Assembly (NCBI RefSeq): GCF_002101675.1
Contig: NZ_LQOY01000116.1
Location: 19,508 to 83,507, forward strand
Reading direction: 5' to 3'
Source: Mycobacterium gordonae
Lineage (GTDB): Bacteria; Actinomycetota; Actinomycetes; Mycobacteriales; Mycobacteriaceae
Length of the DNA stretch: 64,000 nucleotides
In this document: piece by piece, positions 43,143-51,688 of the stretch
How the letters are laid out: every line of letters begins with the position of its first letter
Numbering within the stretch: position 1 is the stretch's first letter
Program-made: the position numbers and the translations under genes
The notes under the pieces: model-generated
Seen by the model: the letters and a program-made list of their open reading frames with translations, nothing else
The model's database searches: none
Told to the model about the DNA's origin: nothing

Positions 43143-44168
43143 TCAGGCGGTGACGGGGACCAGTTGCGGGTGGAGCGGGGCCGCCTCGGTGCCCCGCGGC
43201 GTGAAGCGGATGAACAGCCGCGCCACCAACGGTGCCGCGACCAGCATCAGCACTACCCGGATGACCTGGGACGCCATCACGAACGTCACGTTCGAACCCG
43301 AGCCCGCCGCGGTGCCCAGCACCGCGTACACACCGCCCGGGCTGGTCGCCAGGTACCCGTCGAGCATGCTGAGCCCGGCCGAGTGAGCAAGTACCACCCC
43401 CAGGCCCGCCGCGGCCACGTTCAGCACCATGATCAACGCGAACGCGCCGGGCAGGATCCGCCGAATCGCACGGAGCGAGTCGCGGTCCAAGGCCATCACG
43501 GTCTGTAAGACGATCAGCACGATTCCGGCCTGGAAGAGCGGCATGGGAATCGTGAGCCCGTTGACCATCCCGGCGAATTCCAGACCCATGGTGATCACCA
43601 TCGGGCCGATCAGCCCGCCACCGGGCAGCCGCAGCCGGCGTCCGGCCACCGCGCCCAGCAGCACGATCGCCGCGATCAGGGGAAGCGTGAGATACCAAGG
43701 CAGCGATGCCTTTTCGCTGACGTGCGCGCCCTGGGCGGGTGTGCTGTGATAGAAGGCGGTGGCGACGATGGGCATGGCGGCCGTGATCATTGCCACGCGC
43801 AGGTACTGGACGGCCGCGACCACGCGATCGTCACCGCCGAGTTCGCGGGCGATGGCGACCAGGCCGGCCGAACCGCCGGCCACCAGCGCGAGGCCACCGG
43901 TCAGCGGCGTGATGTCACGGTGCAGGCCCAGGAGCGCACCGCCCGCAACGCTCAGGACTAGGGTGCTGACGGCGACCGCGATGACGATCGGCCAGTGCGA
44001 GCCCAGCGCGGCGAACGAGATGTCGCGGACCATCAGCCCGGTGTACACGCCGAGCACGCCCTGAGCGGCCACGCCGATTCCCGGTACGGTTTTGGGTGCA
44101 TACCGCGCCATCGACCAGGCGAAGGCCCCGCAGGCAACGGCCACGATGAGAAGGTCAATCGGGTTCAT
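43143..44168 (-). CDS. AbrB-family putative membrane protein / transporter
   Basis: The 341-aa integral membrane protein has about ten hydrophobic helices in two repeated halves. Motifs typical of the AbrB/ammonia monooxygenase-annotated family are GVLGVYTGLMVRD, GGSAGLVAIARELGGDDRVVA and DGYLATSPGGVYAVLGTA. The family is of unknown transport function; the old ammonia monooxygenase label is not supported. Its 3' end abuts a TauD dioxygenase remnant, which marks a recombination or deletion point. Confidence 0.8.
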   Translation of the reverse strand: MNPIDLLIVAVACGAFAWSMARYAPKTVPGIGVAAQGVLGVYTGLMVRDISFAALGSHWPIVIAVAVSTLVLSVAGGALLGLHRDITPLTGGLALVAGGSAGLVAIARELGGDDRVVAAVQYLRVAMITAAMPIVATAFYHSTPAQGAHVSEKASLPWYLTLPLIAAIVLLGAVAGRRLRLPGGGLIGPMVITMGLEFAGMVNGLTIPMPLFQAGIVLIVLQTVMALDRDSLRAIRRILPGAFALIMVLNVAAAGLGVVLAHSAGLSMLDGYLATSPGGVYAVLGTAAGSGSNVTFVMASQVIRVVLMLVAAPLVARLFIRFTPRGTEAAPLHPQLVPVTA

Positions 44169-44231
44169 GGTGCAGAGGGTTCAACAGGCGCCTTGGCAGA
44201 TTCTTGAAACCCAGGACAGGCGAAGTTCGCC

Positions 44232-44993
44232 TTAGTCCTCGTCGAGGTATGCGTCGGCCCAGGCACCGATGATGCGGGCGGCCCGGCGAGCCTGCCCCCG
44301 CGCGGTGAGCAGGTGATCGGAGCCCTCCAGGGAGACGAAGCTGCGGGGATGGCGGGCCAGGCGGAAAATCTCGGTCGCATTCTGGATGCCGACCGTGTTG
44401 TCGGTGGGCGAGTGCAGGATCAGCAGCGGCAAGCGCAGACTCTTGATCTTGTCGCGCAGATGAGCGGCGCGGACATCCTCGACGAACGCCCGCTTCAGGG
44501 TCAGCGTCCGGCCACCGACCATCCACTCCGCGCTGCCCTCGGACAGGCAGCGGTCGACCACTGCGTCGTAATGCTTTTCGACGTGACTCGGGTCGATCGG
44601 GGCGGCCACCGTGACGACCGACCGCACCCCACGTGACTGCCGGGCGGCGGCGAGTGCGGCCGCGCCGCCCCACGAGTGCCCGACCAATATGTCGGCCGCG
44701 GTGCCGCGGTCGGCCATGAACTCACATGCCTTGATGATGTCGTTGACCTTGACGGTGAACGACCCGTCGCCCCAATCCCCTTCCGATCCACTGAGACCGA
44801 GCGCGTCGAAGCGCAGCATGCCGATCCCGTCTGCGGCCAGCTGCTTGCAGATCCGGGCAGCCGCCGGCGATTCCTTCCCAAGGGTGAAGCCGTGCGCGAA
44901 CACCCCCCAACCGCGCACCGCACCGTCGGGCACGTCGATGATTCCGGCCAGGTTCGGGCCCGTCGAACTCTGGAACGTGACACGCTCGCCCAT
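44232..44993 (-). CDS. Alpha/beta hydrolase (dienelactone hydrolase/S9-like)
   Basis: The 253-aa alpha/beta hydrolase has an oxyanion segment FAHGFTLGK, the nucleophile elbow VGHSWGGAA (Ser), an acid near LHSPTDNTV and His in EGSDHLL. It opens MGERVTFQSSTGPNLAG, a start shared with small acyl-esterase-like proteins of the DLH/serine-aminopeptidase type. There is no signal peptide. Its start region is divergent from the cutinase-like gene with about 70 bp between them. Substrate unknown. Confidence 0.83.
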   Translation of the reverse strand: MGERVTFQSSTGPNLAGIIDVPDGAVRGWGVFAHGFTLGKESPAAARICKQLAADGIGMLRFDALGLSGSEGDWGDGSFTVKVNDIIKACEFMADRGTAADILVGHSWGGAAALAAARQSRGVRSVVTVAAPIDPSHVEKHYDAVVDRCLSEGSAEWMVGGRTLTLKRAFVEDVRAAHLRDKIKSLRLPLLILHSPTDNTVGIQNATEIFRLARHPRSFVSLEGSDHLLTARGQARRAARIIGAWADAYLDED

Positions 44994-45063
44994 GCTGGAG
45001 ATCTAACACGGCGGCAGCCGGGACGGCTCGGCGCGTTGTCGGCGAAATCCGTAGCATCGCTGC

Positions 45064-45702
45064 ATGAGGCTTGTCGCGATGATGCCAGGCGCGCATTTTG
45101 CCCTCAGCCTGGCGATTGCCATTCTGCTCGTTTCCGGATTGTCGATCGGTCCGGCGCCGTTGCTTTCGACAGCGTCGGCGGGCTGCCCCGACGCCGAGGT
45201 GGTCTTCGCCCGGGGCCGGGAGGAACCACCCGGCGTCGGCGCGGTCGGCGATGCCCTGGTCAACTCGCTGCGGAGCAAGACGCGTATGTCGGTCGGTGTC
45301 TACGGGGTCAACTACCCGGCCAACATCAGCACCGGCACCGGCGCCAACGACATGAGCGCCCACGTGCAGTCGATGGCCAGGGACTGCCCGAACACGCGCC
45401 TGGTGCTCGGCGGCTACTCGCTTGGCGCCGAGGTGGCCGACCTGGTGACTGGTGGCCGCCCGCTGTTCGGGTTCACCAACGTGCTGCCACCCGGTGTGGA
45501 CCAGCATGTCGCGGCTGTCGCCTTGTTCGGTAACGGCACCCGGGGACTGTCCCCGGCGTTTGCCGGAAAGACGATCGACCAGTGCGCGCCAGGAGATCCG
45601 ATCTGCGGCAGGGGCACGAACTGGCCGTCGCATCTGCAGCCGTCCTATATCGACTCCGGACTAGTGGACCAGGCTGCCAGCTTTGTGGCCGGCAAGTTGT
45701 AG
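45064..45702 (+). CDS. Secreted cutinase-like esterase (Culp family)
   Basis: The 212-aa exported serine esterase has a signal peptide (about 1-38, ending near STASA). It carries the cutinase elements VVFARGREEP, GYSLGAEV with the nucleophile Ser, DQCAPGDPIC with Asp and the disulfide Cys pair, and a C-terminal His in WPSHLQPSYI. The residue after the nucleophile is Leu instead of the usual Gln of GYSQG. Mycobacterial Culp proteins act on lipid esters at the cell surface. Confidence 0.88.
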   Translation: MRLVAMMPGAHFALSLAIAILLVSGLSIGPAPLLSTASAGCPDAEVVFARGREEPPGVGAVGDALVNSLRSKTRMSVGVYGVNYPANISTGTGANDMSAHVQSMARDCPNTRLVLGGYSLGAEVADLVTGGRPLFGFTNVLPPGVDQHVAAVALFGNGTRGLSPAFAGKTIDQCAPGDPICGRGTNWPSHLQPSYIDSGLVDQAASFVAGKL

Positions 45703-45838
45703 CGCCGGGACGGATTCTCAGCTAATACCTAAGTTCTGAGTACGGTGGCGCATCCGATGCGGTGATATTTTGGATCTGCGAGCGTCCCGGAATTCTGGCT
45801 GAATCCGGGGCTTGCCAGCTAACGCATTTGGAGAAGAA

Positions 45839-48040
45839 GTGGACATCGTACTCGGGCTATCGATGACACCCGCAGCGGTTCGTATGGTGCTGGTCGAAGG
45901 GCAGAACGCCGATGGCGTCACCATCGAGGAGCGACAGGTAGCGGTCGACGACGCTATTGGATCAGCAACCGACCACCTGGTCACGACGGTGCGAGATGTC
46001 CGGGCGGCCGCGGCCGCGGGTGGCAACCGCGTGAGTTCGATCGGCGTCACCTGGACCGACGGGTTAGGTGCTTGCGTGGTGAGCGAGGCACTGGCTGCGT
46101 GCGACGCCGACAACGTCACACCCATTTCGCCGTTCGTCGCGGCGACAACCTTGGCGCAGGCGGTCGCAGTGGCGATGGGCTATGAGCGGATAGCCATGCT
46201 TTTCGCCGATGCCGAGAGCGTCAGCATGGCCATCGTGGAGGCCGCCGACGCGGCGATCGCCGAAATCCGCGATGAACCGCTCGACAGCGTCGATGCCCTG
46301 AGTGCGGTGCGAATACTGGGCGGGTGGGTCGAGGCGCTCAGCTCACGGCCGGGCGGCGTCTTCGTCATCGGCTCCGGGATGGACATCTGTGGGTTTGACA
46401 TCGTCACGATCAAGCGGGAACTCGAAACGGTGACATCGTTGGCGGTGAACGGGCCGGAAGAGCCGGACACGGCGCTGGCCCGGGGCGCGGCGCTGGCGTC
46501 TGCGAATGCGTCGCTGCACGTCCTGTCTACCGATGCCTTCGCCTACGCGCGAGTTGCCGACCCCGTGGAAACGGGTCCTGACGCGGTGACCCTGAGTCGC
46601 TTCGACGTTCCCACTGTCCCCGCCGATGCTCAACACATCGAGGGCTTCGCGCACAACCTCTCCCCCGATGGGGACACCGACGTACTGACGACGACGGCGA
46701 TCGCAACGGCCGAAGAAACCGGTCTCAACGAGACGCTGCAGCAGCGCAGGCCGGTGTTGCTGGTGGGCAGTGTTGGAGCGGTAACGCTGATCACCGGCAT
46801 TGTGGCGCTTGAAGTTTCGCTTGCGCTGGGGATTCGTCCGGCGGCGGTGGGCCTGCAGCACATCCCTGGGCAGGGCCGCATCATGCCGGCCCCGCTGATG
46901 CAACTTGCCCCCCTGGCGGTCGCGGCGGCACCCCGACCGGTAGCGATGCGCCCATCGGGGCCCCCGGCGCAGCTACCACCCTCGGACGGATCGATTCCAT
47001 TGCCCCACGCGGTGGTACCCGGCGACGGACCGGGAGCGATTCCCGCTCTTGTTGCCCTGCCGGCCTTGATGCCGAACCCCGTGCCGCCGCGGGCGCCGGA
47101 TGCCGCCTACCCGAATTACCCGATACTGCTGCCGCTGCCGGTTGCGTCGCCTCCGACCGCTGCGCCGAGCGTCCAGCAGCCGTCCGTTTCGGTGACGCAG
47201 CCCCCGACGTCGCAGCCGGTGACCTCGGTGCCGGTGACCTCGGCGCCGCCGCCGACGGTTCCGGTGACGCAGCCCCCGACGTCGCAGCCGGTGACCTCGG
47301 TGCCGGTGACCTCGGCGCCGGTGACGACGGTTCCGGTGACGCAGCCCCCGACGTCGCAGCCGGTGACCTCGGTGCCGGCGACCTCGGCGCCGCCGACGGT
47401 TCCCGTGACGCAACCGCCGGTGTCCCAGCCGCCGACCACGGTTGCCGTGACGCAGCCGCCGACATACGTTCCCGTCTCGCAGCCGCCCAGGCCCGTTCCC
47501 GTGGCGCCGCAACCAGTTCCGGCCTCCGAACCTCAACTGCCAGTTAGTCTTCCGGCCCCCGAGGGTCCGGTGATTCCAGGACAGGAGACCCCAACGGTTC
47601 GCGGTCCGGCCCTCGAGGTTCCGACGGTTCCTGCCTCGCCGGGCATCGTCGTACCGGCTCAGGATGTGCCGCCGGTGACACCTCAGTTGCCGGGTTCGCT
47701 GAACGCGCCTGCGTCAGAGCCAGCGCCCTCCACCGGCGGAGGCGGGGCGCCGTTCGGCGGGAGTGGGGGACCGCTCGGCGGAGGTGGTGCTGGAACCGCC
47801 GGAGTCGGACCGTCGGCTGGAGGCGGCGGCTCCACCGGGGGCGGCTCGCTAGGCGGCGGCGCCACCGGGGGCGGCGGTAGCTCCATCGGCGGCAGCAGCT
47901 CGATCGGCGGCGGCAGCAGCTCGATCGGCGGCGGCAGTTCCACCGGAGGCGGCGGCAGTTCCACCGGAGGCGGCAGCAGCTCCATCGGCGGCGGCAGCTC
48001 CGGCAGCAGTGGCGGCAGTTCCGGTGGCGGCAGAAGGTAG
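45839..48040 (+). CDS. Large membrane protein with DUF7159-type domain, Pro/Thr repeats and Gly/Ser-rich tail
   Basis: The 733-aa paralogue of the 25974-27392 product starts MDIVLGLSMTPAAVRMVL and shares the approximately 300-residue N-terminal domain (SSIGVTWTDG, GPEEPDTALARGAALASAN). A membrane helix follows (about 304-329). A Pro-rich region contains NYPILLPLPVA, similar to the tail motif of the other two proteins. Next come three near-identical 23-24 residue Val-Thr-Gln-Pro-Pro repeats, and finally a 200-residue Gly/Ser-rich tail ending in Arg. GTG 45839 has GGAGAAGAA directly upstream and gives the paralogue start; the TTG at 45812 does not. The extracellular part looks like a disordered stalk or adhesin-like tail. 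Function unknown. Confidence 0.78.
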   Translation: MDIVLGLSMTPAAVRMVLVEGQNADGVTIEERQVAVDDAIGSATDHLVTTVRDVRAAAAAGGNRVSSIGVTWTDGLGACVVSEALAACDADNVTPISPFVAATTLAQAVAVAMGYERIAMLFADAESVSMAIVEAADAAIAEIRDEPLDSVDALSAVRILGGWVEALSSRPGGVFVIGSGMDICGFDIVTIKRELETVTSLAVNGPEEPDTALARGAALASANASLHVLSTDAFAYARVADPVETGPDAVTLSRFDVPTVPADAQHIEGFAHNLSPDGDTDVLTTTAIATAEETGLNETLQQRRPVLLVGSVGAVTLITGIVALEVSLALGIRPAAVGLQHIPGQGRIMPAPLMQLAPLAVAAAPRPVAMRPSGPPAQLPPSDGSIPLPHAVVPGDGPGAIPALVALPALMPNPVPPRAPDAAYPNYPILLPLPVASPPTAAPSVQQPSVSVTQPPTSQPVTSVPVTSAPPPTVPVTQPPTSQPVTSVPVTSAPVTTVPVTQPPTSQPVTSVPATSAPPTVPVTQPPVSQPPTTVAVTQPPTYVPVSQPPRPVPVAPQPVPASEPQLPVSLPAPEGPVIPGQETPTVRGPALEVPTVPASPGIVVPAQDVPPVTPQLPGSLNAPASEPAPSTGGGGAPFGGSGGPLGGGGAGTAGVGPSAGGGGSTGGGSLGGGATGGGGSSIGGSSSIGGGSSSIGGGSSTGGGGSSTGGGSSSIGGGSSGSSGGSSGGGRR
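47192..47404 (+). repeat. In-frame tandem repeats (72, 72 and 69 bp)
   Basis: Three consecutive near-identical units start with GTGACGCAGCC at 47192, 47264 and 47336; a fourth diverging copy begins at 47405. Each encodes a 23-24 residue unit of the type VTQPPTSQPVTSVPVTSAP. Unit lengths are multiples of three, so changes in copy number would vary the length of the surface stalk without a frameshift. Confidence 0.9.
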
Positions 48041-48174
48041 CCACACCGGCAACCCTCGGCCGAGCCGGGCTTGAACCGCGATGTGGCCGCCGGCGGCGCG
48101 ATGCGGGGCCCTGCACTTGAATTCATGTATCCGCCTGTGGCGCAACGTGAATCGGGCGGCTAGCATCCCCGCCT

Positions 48175-49398
48175 GTGTCCTCAAAGGGAAGTTGGCCGAA
48201 CTTTGTCAAAGGCATCTCCGCGGCCGGAGTTGATGAGCTGCGTTCCATCGCAGGTAATTTCGCGGACTGGCAGCTTTCGGCCCCGATAGACACGTCTTTA
48301 TCCAGCTCGGAGGAGCTGGCCGCCGACTATCTGTCGAAGCTGAAGTATCCCCACCACATCTTCGATGAGCTCTCCTGCGATACGCAGGACCGTGTCGCTG
48401 TTGCCGTGGGTTGTCCGCCGCAAGCACAGTGGCAGCAGCCGCCCGTCCCTCCTGGAACGCCGTCATACGCCGAACCGAGCTGGGAGAAAGACGTCTTCGA
48501 CGTGCTGTTCACACAGCTACCCCCGGAACCGCCGAAACCGCGGCCGGTATCTCAGCGCGCCTCGGTCGCCGGCCAGTGGCCTGAATTCATCGACGATGGG
48601 CTGAACGATGGTGCGCCGTGCCGGCGCCTGAGTGCGGAGTTGGCGGCAGCCCTGGGTTCTGACTGGTCTCCGGTTCCCGATGCGGGCGACAATGTGGTCC
48701 GCGTCCGCTTCGAGCCCGGCGACCTGATCTTCGTCGTGATACCTGGCGGGCGCATGACGATGGGGATGACCGAAGACGAACTGGCCCAACTAGGCGAACT
48801 CGGTGACGAAGTTGCCGAAAGCGTGCAATTCTTCGCGGCGTCGTGGGCTCCGGCTCACGAAGTGGAGGTCGAGCCCTTCCTCTGCGCCGAGACGCCCCTG
48901 TTGCAGCGGCATGCGGCGATCTGGTCGATCGAGGGCGACGCCGCCAATTCCCATCGGGTGCTGCGGCAGAGCAGCTGGGAGGCGGCAAAGACAGTGTCGG
49001 CAACCGGTTTGCGATTGCTTTCCGAGGCCGAGTGGGAATGGATCGCGCGCGCCGGGGCCCGGCAGTCGTGGATCTGCGGCGACGAGCCGCCCGAGGAGTG
49101 GACGGAGCGCGTCGTCGACGGTGAGCCGGACCAGGCCCGTACTCCATTCGGCACCTCAGCCCCGGGCTGGGGGGAGTGGGTGGACGACGGTTGGCACGAC
49201 GACTACGTCGGTGCACCCTCCAACTCCTGTGCGTGGGAGCCGACGAATAGGCCGGGCGTGGTGCGCGGTGGTGCCTTCGCCTGCTGGCCGTGGCAGGGCG
49301 GCGGTGAAGCGGTGTTGCTTCATGCCGCTTCCCGTGACCGGGGCTTGGGCGAGTCCATTCATGCGGTGCGGCTGGCGACAGACTTGCCGCCCCGATGA
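48175..49398 (+). CDS. FGE-sulfatase (SUMF1/EgtB)-fold protein with unknown N-terminal domain
   Basis: The 407-aa protein has a C-terminal half (about 175-405) with the formylglycine-generating-enzyme fold: VVIPGGRMTMG, RLLSEAEWEWIARAG, GEWVDDGWHDDY and VVRGGAFACWPW ending in AVRLA. True FGE has two active Cys in the RGGSW...C....C region; here only one is evident, so it is more likely an EgtB/PvdO-like relative or a non-catalytic fold. The N-terminal half (about 1-130) is not recognised. GTG 48175 is the start. It lies 134 bp after the Gly/Ser-rich membrane protein gene on the same strand. Confidence 0.75.
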   Translation: MSSKGSWPNFVKGISAAGVDELRSIAGNFADWQLSAPIDTSLSSSEELAADYLSKLKYPHHIFDELSCDTQDRVAVAVGCPPQAQWQQPPVPPGTPSYAEPSWEKDVFDVLFTQLPPEPPKPRPVSQRASVAGQWPEFIDDGLNDGAPCRRLSAELAAALGSDWSPVPDAGDNVVRVRFEPGDLIFVVIPGGRMTMGMTEDELAQLGELGDEVAESVQFFAASWAPAHEVEVEPFLCAETPLLQRHAAIWSIEGDAANSHRVLRQSSWEAAKTVSATGLRLLSEAEWEWIARAGARQSWICGDEPPEEWTERVVDGEPDQARTPFGTSAPGWGEWVDDGWHDDYVGAPSNSCAWEPTNRPGVVRGGAFACWPWQGGGEAVLLHAASRDRGLGESIHAVRLATDLPPR

Positions 49399-49472
49399 CC
49401 ACGAGGACGACCGACGCCGGGAGCGCGAAGTTGCCAGTCGGGCTTGACGGCCTCACGGCCGGGGTGCAATGT

Positions 49473-49507
49473 GGTGTGATACACGTCATATGACCACTGG
49501 TCACACC
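49473..49507. promoter_or_regulatory. Inverted repeats, candidate operator before the ferritin-like gene
   Basis: The perfect palindrome TGACCACTGGTCA (49491-49503) lies 23 bases before the start codon. A longer pair of arms, GGTGTGA (49473-49479) and TCACACC (49501-49507), spans the same segment. This arrangement is typical of repressor operators of the GntR or TetR type. No regulator gene is adjacent, so the factor is unknown. Confidence 0.5.
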
Positions 49508-49526
49508 GGGGAGAGGGGTCGCACTC

Positions 49527-50627
49527 ATGACCACCAGGGACAAGTACACCGAAGTCCCCACGCCGTACTCGTGGGAGGTTCCGAGCGCCGGTAACGCGCG
49601 CTTCACCTGGGAGTACGACGAAGGCCGCGCCCGGCTCCTGTCCCTGTATCAGAAGGGGAAGGACAAGCAGTGGGACGCTCAGCTGCGTATCGACTGGGCG
49701 CAAGACGTCGACCCGTACAACCCGGTCGGGCTGCCCGACGAATTCCATCCGCTGTTCGGCAGTCCGATGTGGGATGCCGCAGACGAAGCCCGTCGCGCCG
49801 AGATGCGCCAGCACTTCCAGGCCTGGCAGTTCTCCCAGTTCCTGCACGGCGAGCAGGGTGCGATGGTGTGCGCGGCCAAGATCGTCGAGGTGGTTCCTGA
49901 CCTGGACGCGAAATTCTACGCGGCCACCCAGACGATGGACGAGGCTCGGCACGTCGAAGCGTTCTCGCGGTTCCTGCAGGAAAAGGTCGACCTGGTCTAC
50001 CCGATCAACAAGAACCTGACCGCGCTGCTGGACGACACCTTGCGTGACTCGCGTTGGGACATGCCCTACCTGGGCATGCAGGTCCTCATTGAGGGCCTCG
50101 CACTCGCTGCCTTCGGGGTGCTGAGGGACATGGCGGCACCGGACTCGCTGGCCAAGCAGGTCTTGGCCTACGTCATGCAGGACGAGGCCCGGCACGTCGC
50201 ATTCGGCCGAATCTCGCTGAAGGACTACTACGCCGCTCTGACCGACGCCGAGCGGGACGAGCGGGAAGAGTTCGTCGTCGACGCCTGCTATTTGATGCGC
50301 GACCGGTTCCGCGGTGAAGAGGTTTTCGAGACCCTCGGCATGAACGTCCAAGAGTGTGCCGAATGGGTCGACAAGTCGCCGCTGATGATCCAGTTCCGTT
50401 CGCACCTGTTCAGCCGCATCGTCCCGATCGTCAAGGACATCGGGCTGTGGGGCGACAAGGTGCAAAAGGCCTTCCGCGACATGGGTGTTCACGACATGGC
50501 CAGCTTCGACATCGAGGCGCTGATGAAGGCCGACGAAGATCAGGCCGAGGCGCTGGACAAGGCTCACGCCGAGATGGCCGAGCGGGCGATCGAGGTGGAC
50601 CAGGTGATCGCGGCGGGCGCAAGCTGA
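49527..50627 (+). CDS. Ferritin-like (diiron) domain protein
   Basis: The 366-aa protein has a four-helix ferritin-like core with two sets of diiron ligands: the Glu in HGEQGAMVC followed by DEARHVEAF, and the Glu in VLIEGLALA followed by DEARHVAFG. This is the E...ExxH...E...ExxH pattern of ribonucleotide reductase R2-like and AurF-like oxygenases. A role in oxygen-dependent hydroxylation or N-oxidation is plausible; iron storage is less so. The start follows GGGGAGAGGGG at a distance. The stop directly abuts the convergent glycosylase gene stop. A clear palindrome precedes the gene. Confidence 0.82.
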   Translation: MTTRDKYTEVPTPYSWEVPSAGNARFTWEYDEGRARLLSLYQKGKDKQWDAQLRIDWAQDVDPYNPVGLPDEFHPLFGSPMWDAADEARRAEMRQHFQAWQFSQFLHGEQGAMVCAAKIVEVVPDLDAKFYAATQTMDEARHVEAFSRFLQEKVDLVYPINKNLTALLDDTLRDSRWDMPYLGMQVLIEGLALAAFGVLRDMAAPDSLAKQVLAYVMQDEARHVAFGRISLKDYYAALTDAERDEREEFVVDACYLMRDRFRGEEVFETLGMNVQECAEWVDKSPLMIQFRSHLFSRIVPIVKDIGLWGDKVQKAFRDMGVHDMASFDIEALMKADEDQAEALDKAHAEMAERAIEVDQVIAAGAS

Positions 50628-51134
50628 TCAGCTCAGCGCGCGCCGCAGCTGCGTGTAGGCAGCTACCAGAGCGTCGAGGCTGAACGCCCGATTCAGCCCG
50701 CTCGGATTGGGCAGGATCCACACCGTCGCATCCGCAAATCGTTCGGGATATGGGCCCCAGGCGAGCCCGGGATCGTCCATCATCGCCGAGAAGCCCCGCT
50801 TGCCCAGGAACGCGATAACCCGCGGTGCGCATCGGCGCATCTTCGCCTCGAAGTCCGGACGCGCCTGCCGGAATTCGTGCCGTGAGATCTCATCGGCGCG
50901 TTTCGTTGCCCGTGTGACCACAGCCGTTATGCCACAGCCATATTCGAGCAACCGGTGTTCGTCCTGCGGTTGCAGACGCACGTCGGTGAAGCCGGCGAGG
51001 TGCAACACCGGCCAGAAGCGATTGCTGCGGTTGGAGAAGTTGTGGCCGTCAGCCACGGCGGTGCAGGCGGGATTGATTCCACAGAAGATGACGTCGAGGC
51101 CGCGGGCCAGGACGTCAGAATCGAAGCCGGTCAA
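50628..51134 (-). CDS. mug: G/U mismatch-specific DNA glycosylase (Mug family)
   Basis: The 168-aa protein of the uracil-DNA glycosylase superfamily, MUG/TDG type, has the N-terminal catalytic-site motif CGINPA and the C-terminal LPNPSGLNRAF insertion loop typical of Mug. It removes uracil or ethenocytosine mispaired with guanine. The Asn of the GINP motif takes the place of the Asp of other glycosylases. It starts with TTG at 51134 just after the divergent gene's promoter space of 44 bp. Confidence 0.88.
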   Translation of the reverse strand: MTGFDSDVLARGLDVIFCGINPACTAVADGHNFSNRSNRFWPVLHLAGFTDVRLQPQDEHRLLEYGCGITAVVTRATKRADEISRHEFRQARPDFEAKMRRCAPRVIAFLGKRGFSAMMDDPGLAWGPYPERFADATVWILPNPSGLNRAFSLDALVAAYTQLRRALS

Positions 51135-51178
51135 TAGTTGTCCTTCGGTGCCGACTGTTCCCGCTTTAGGCTCGGCGG

Positions 51179-51682
51179 ATGAGCGGCCACGCGTGGATGG
51201 AGACCATCCTTCTGCTGGGTCTGCTGGCTGTGGGCGCGGTCATCTTCTATTACGGTCACTCCGATTTTGCGTCTAAACGCAACACCCGGATACGCAAGGT
51301 GAGAGCGCAACCGCACCGGACGCCCGGCGTGCACCTCGGCCCCGAGGGAACCGTGCCGTTCGATAGTTTGGATCTGCCCTGCTCCTGGGTGTTCCAAGAG
51401 GTCAGACATCAGGTCAGTCATCTGTTTCCTCGCCACCCGGACTTCTCCAAGAGGGTTTTGATTTTCGGAGACCCGCAGGCGATGCAGCACCTCTTCACCG
51501 ACGCCGTGGTTCGCGCAGTCTCGCATTACCCGAACATATGCATCGAGGGTTGGGGCGATCAGATGGTGGTCTACGAGGTGCAGAAAAGGGTCAGCCCGCA
51601 AAGCATTCCGGGATTTCTCAATGAAGCCATGTGGCTGATGCAGCACTTTCGCACTGAGCATCCACCGTTGCAGTACCGCTGA
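51179..51682 (+). CDS. Single-pass membrane protein of unknown function
   Basis: The 167-aa protein has one N-terminal membrane helix (about 7-25, METILLLGLLAVGAVIFYYG) and a mixed cytosolic or periplasmic domain. Segments such as SLDLPCSWVFQEVRHQV and HYPNICIEGWGDQMVVYEV look folded, but no family is recognised. It diverges from mug and meets the monooxygenase fusion gene tail to tail with six bases between stops. Confidence 0.7.
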   Translation: MSGHAWMETILLLGLLAVGAVIFYYGHSDFASKRNTRIRKVRAQPHRTPGVHLGPEGTVPFDSLDLPCSWVFQEVRHQVSHLFPRHPDFSKRVLIFGDPQAMQHLFTDAVVRAVSHYPNICIEGWGDQMVVYEVQKRVSPQSIPGFLNEAMWLMQHFRTEHPPLQYR

Positions 51683-51688
51683 CGCACG

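Noticed and set aside
44218..44232. Perfect palindrome AGGCGAAGTTCGCCT at the end of the hydrolase gene
   Set aside because: The single-base loop cannot form a terminator hairpin and no U-run follows; it may be chance.
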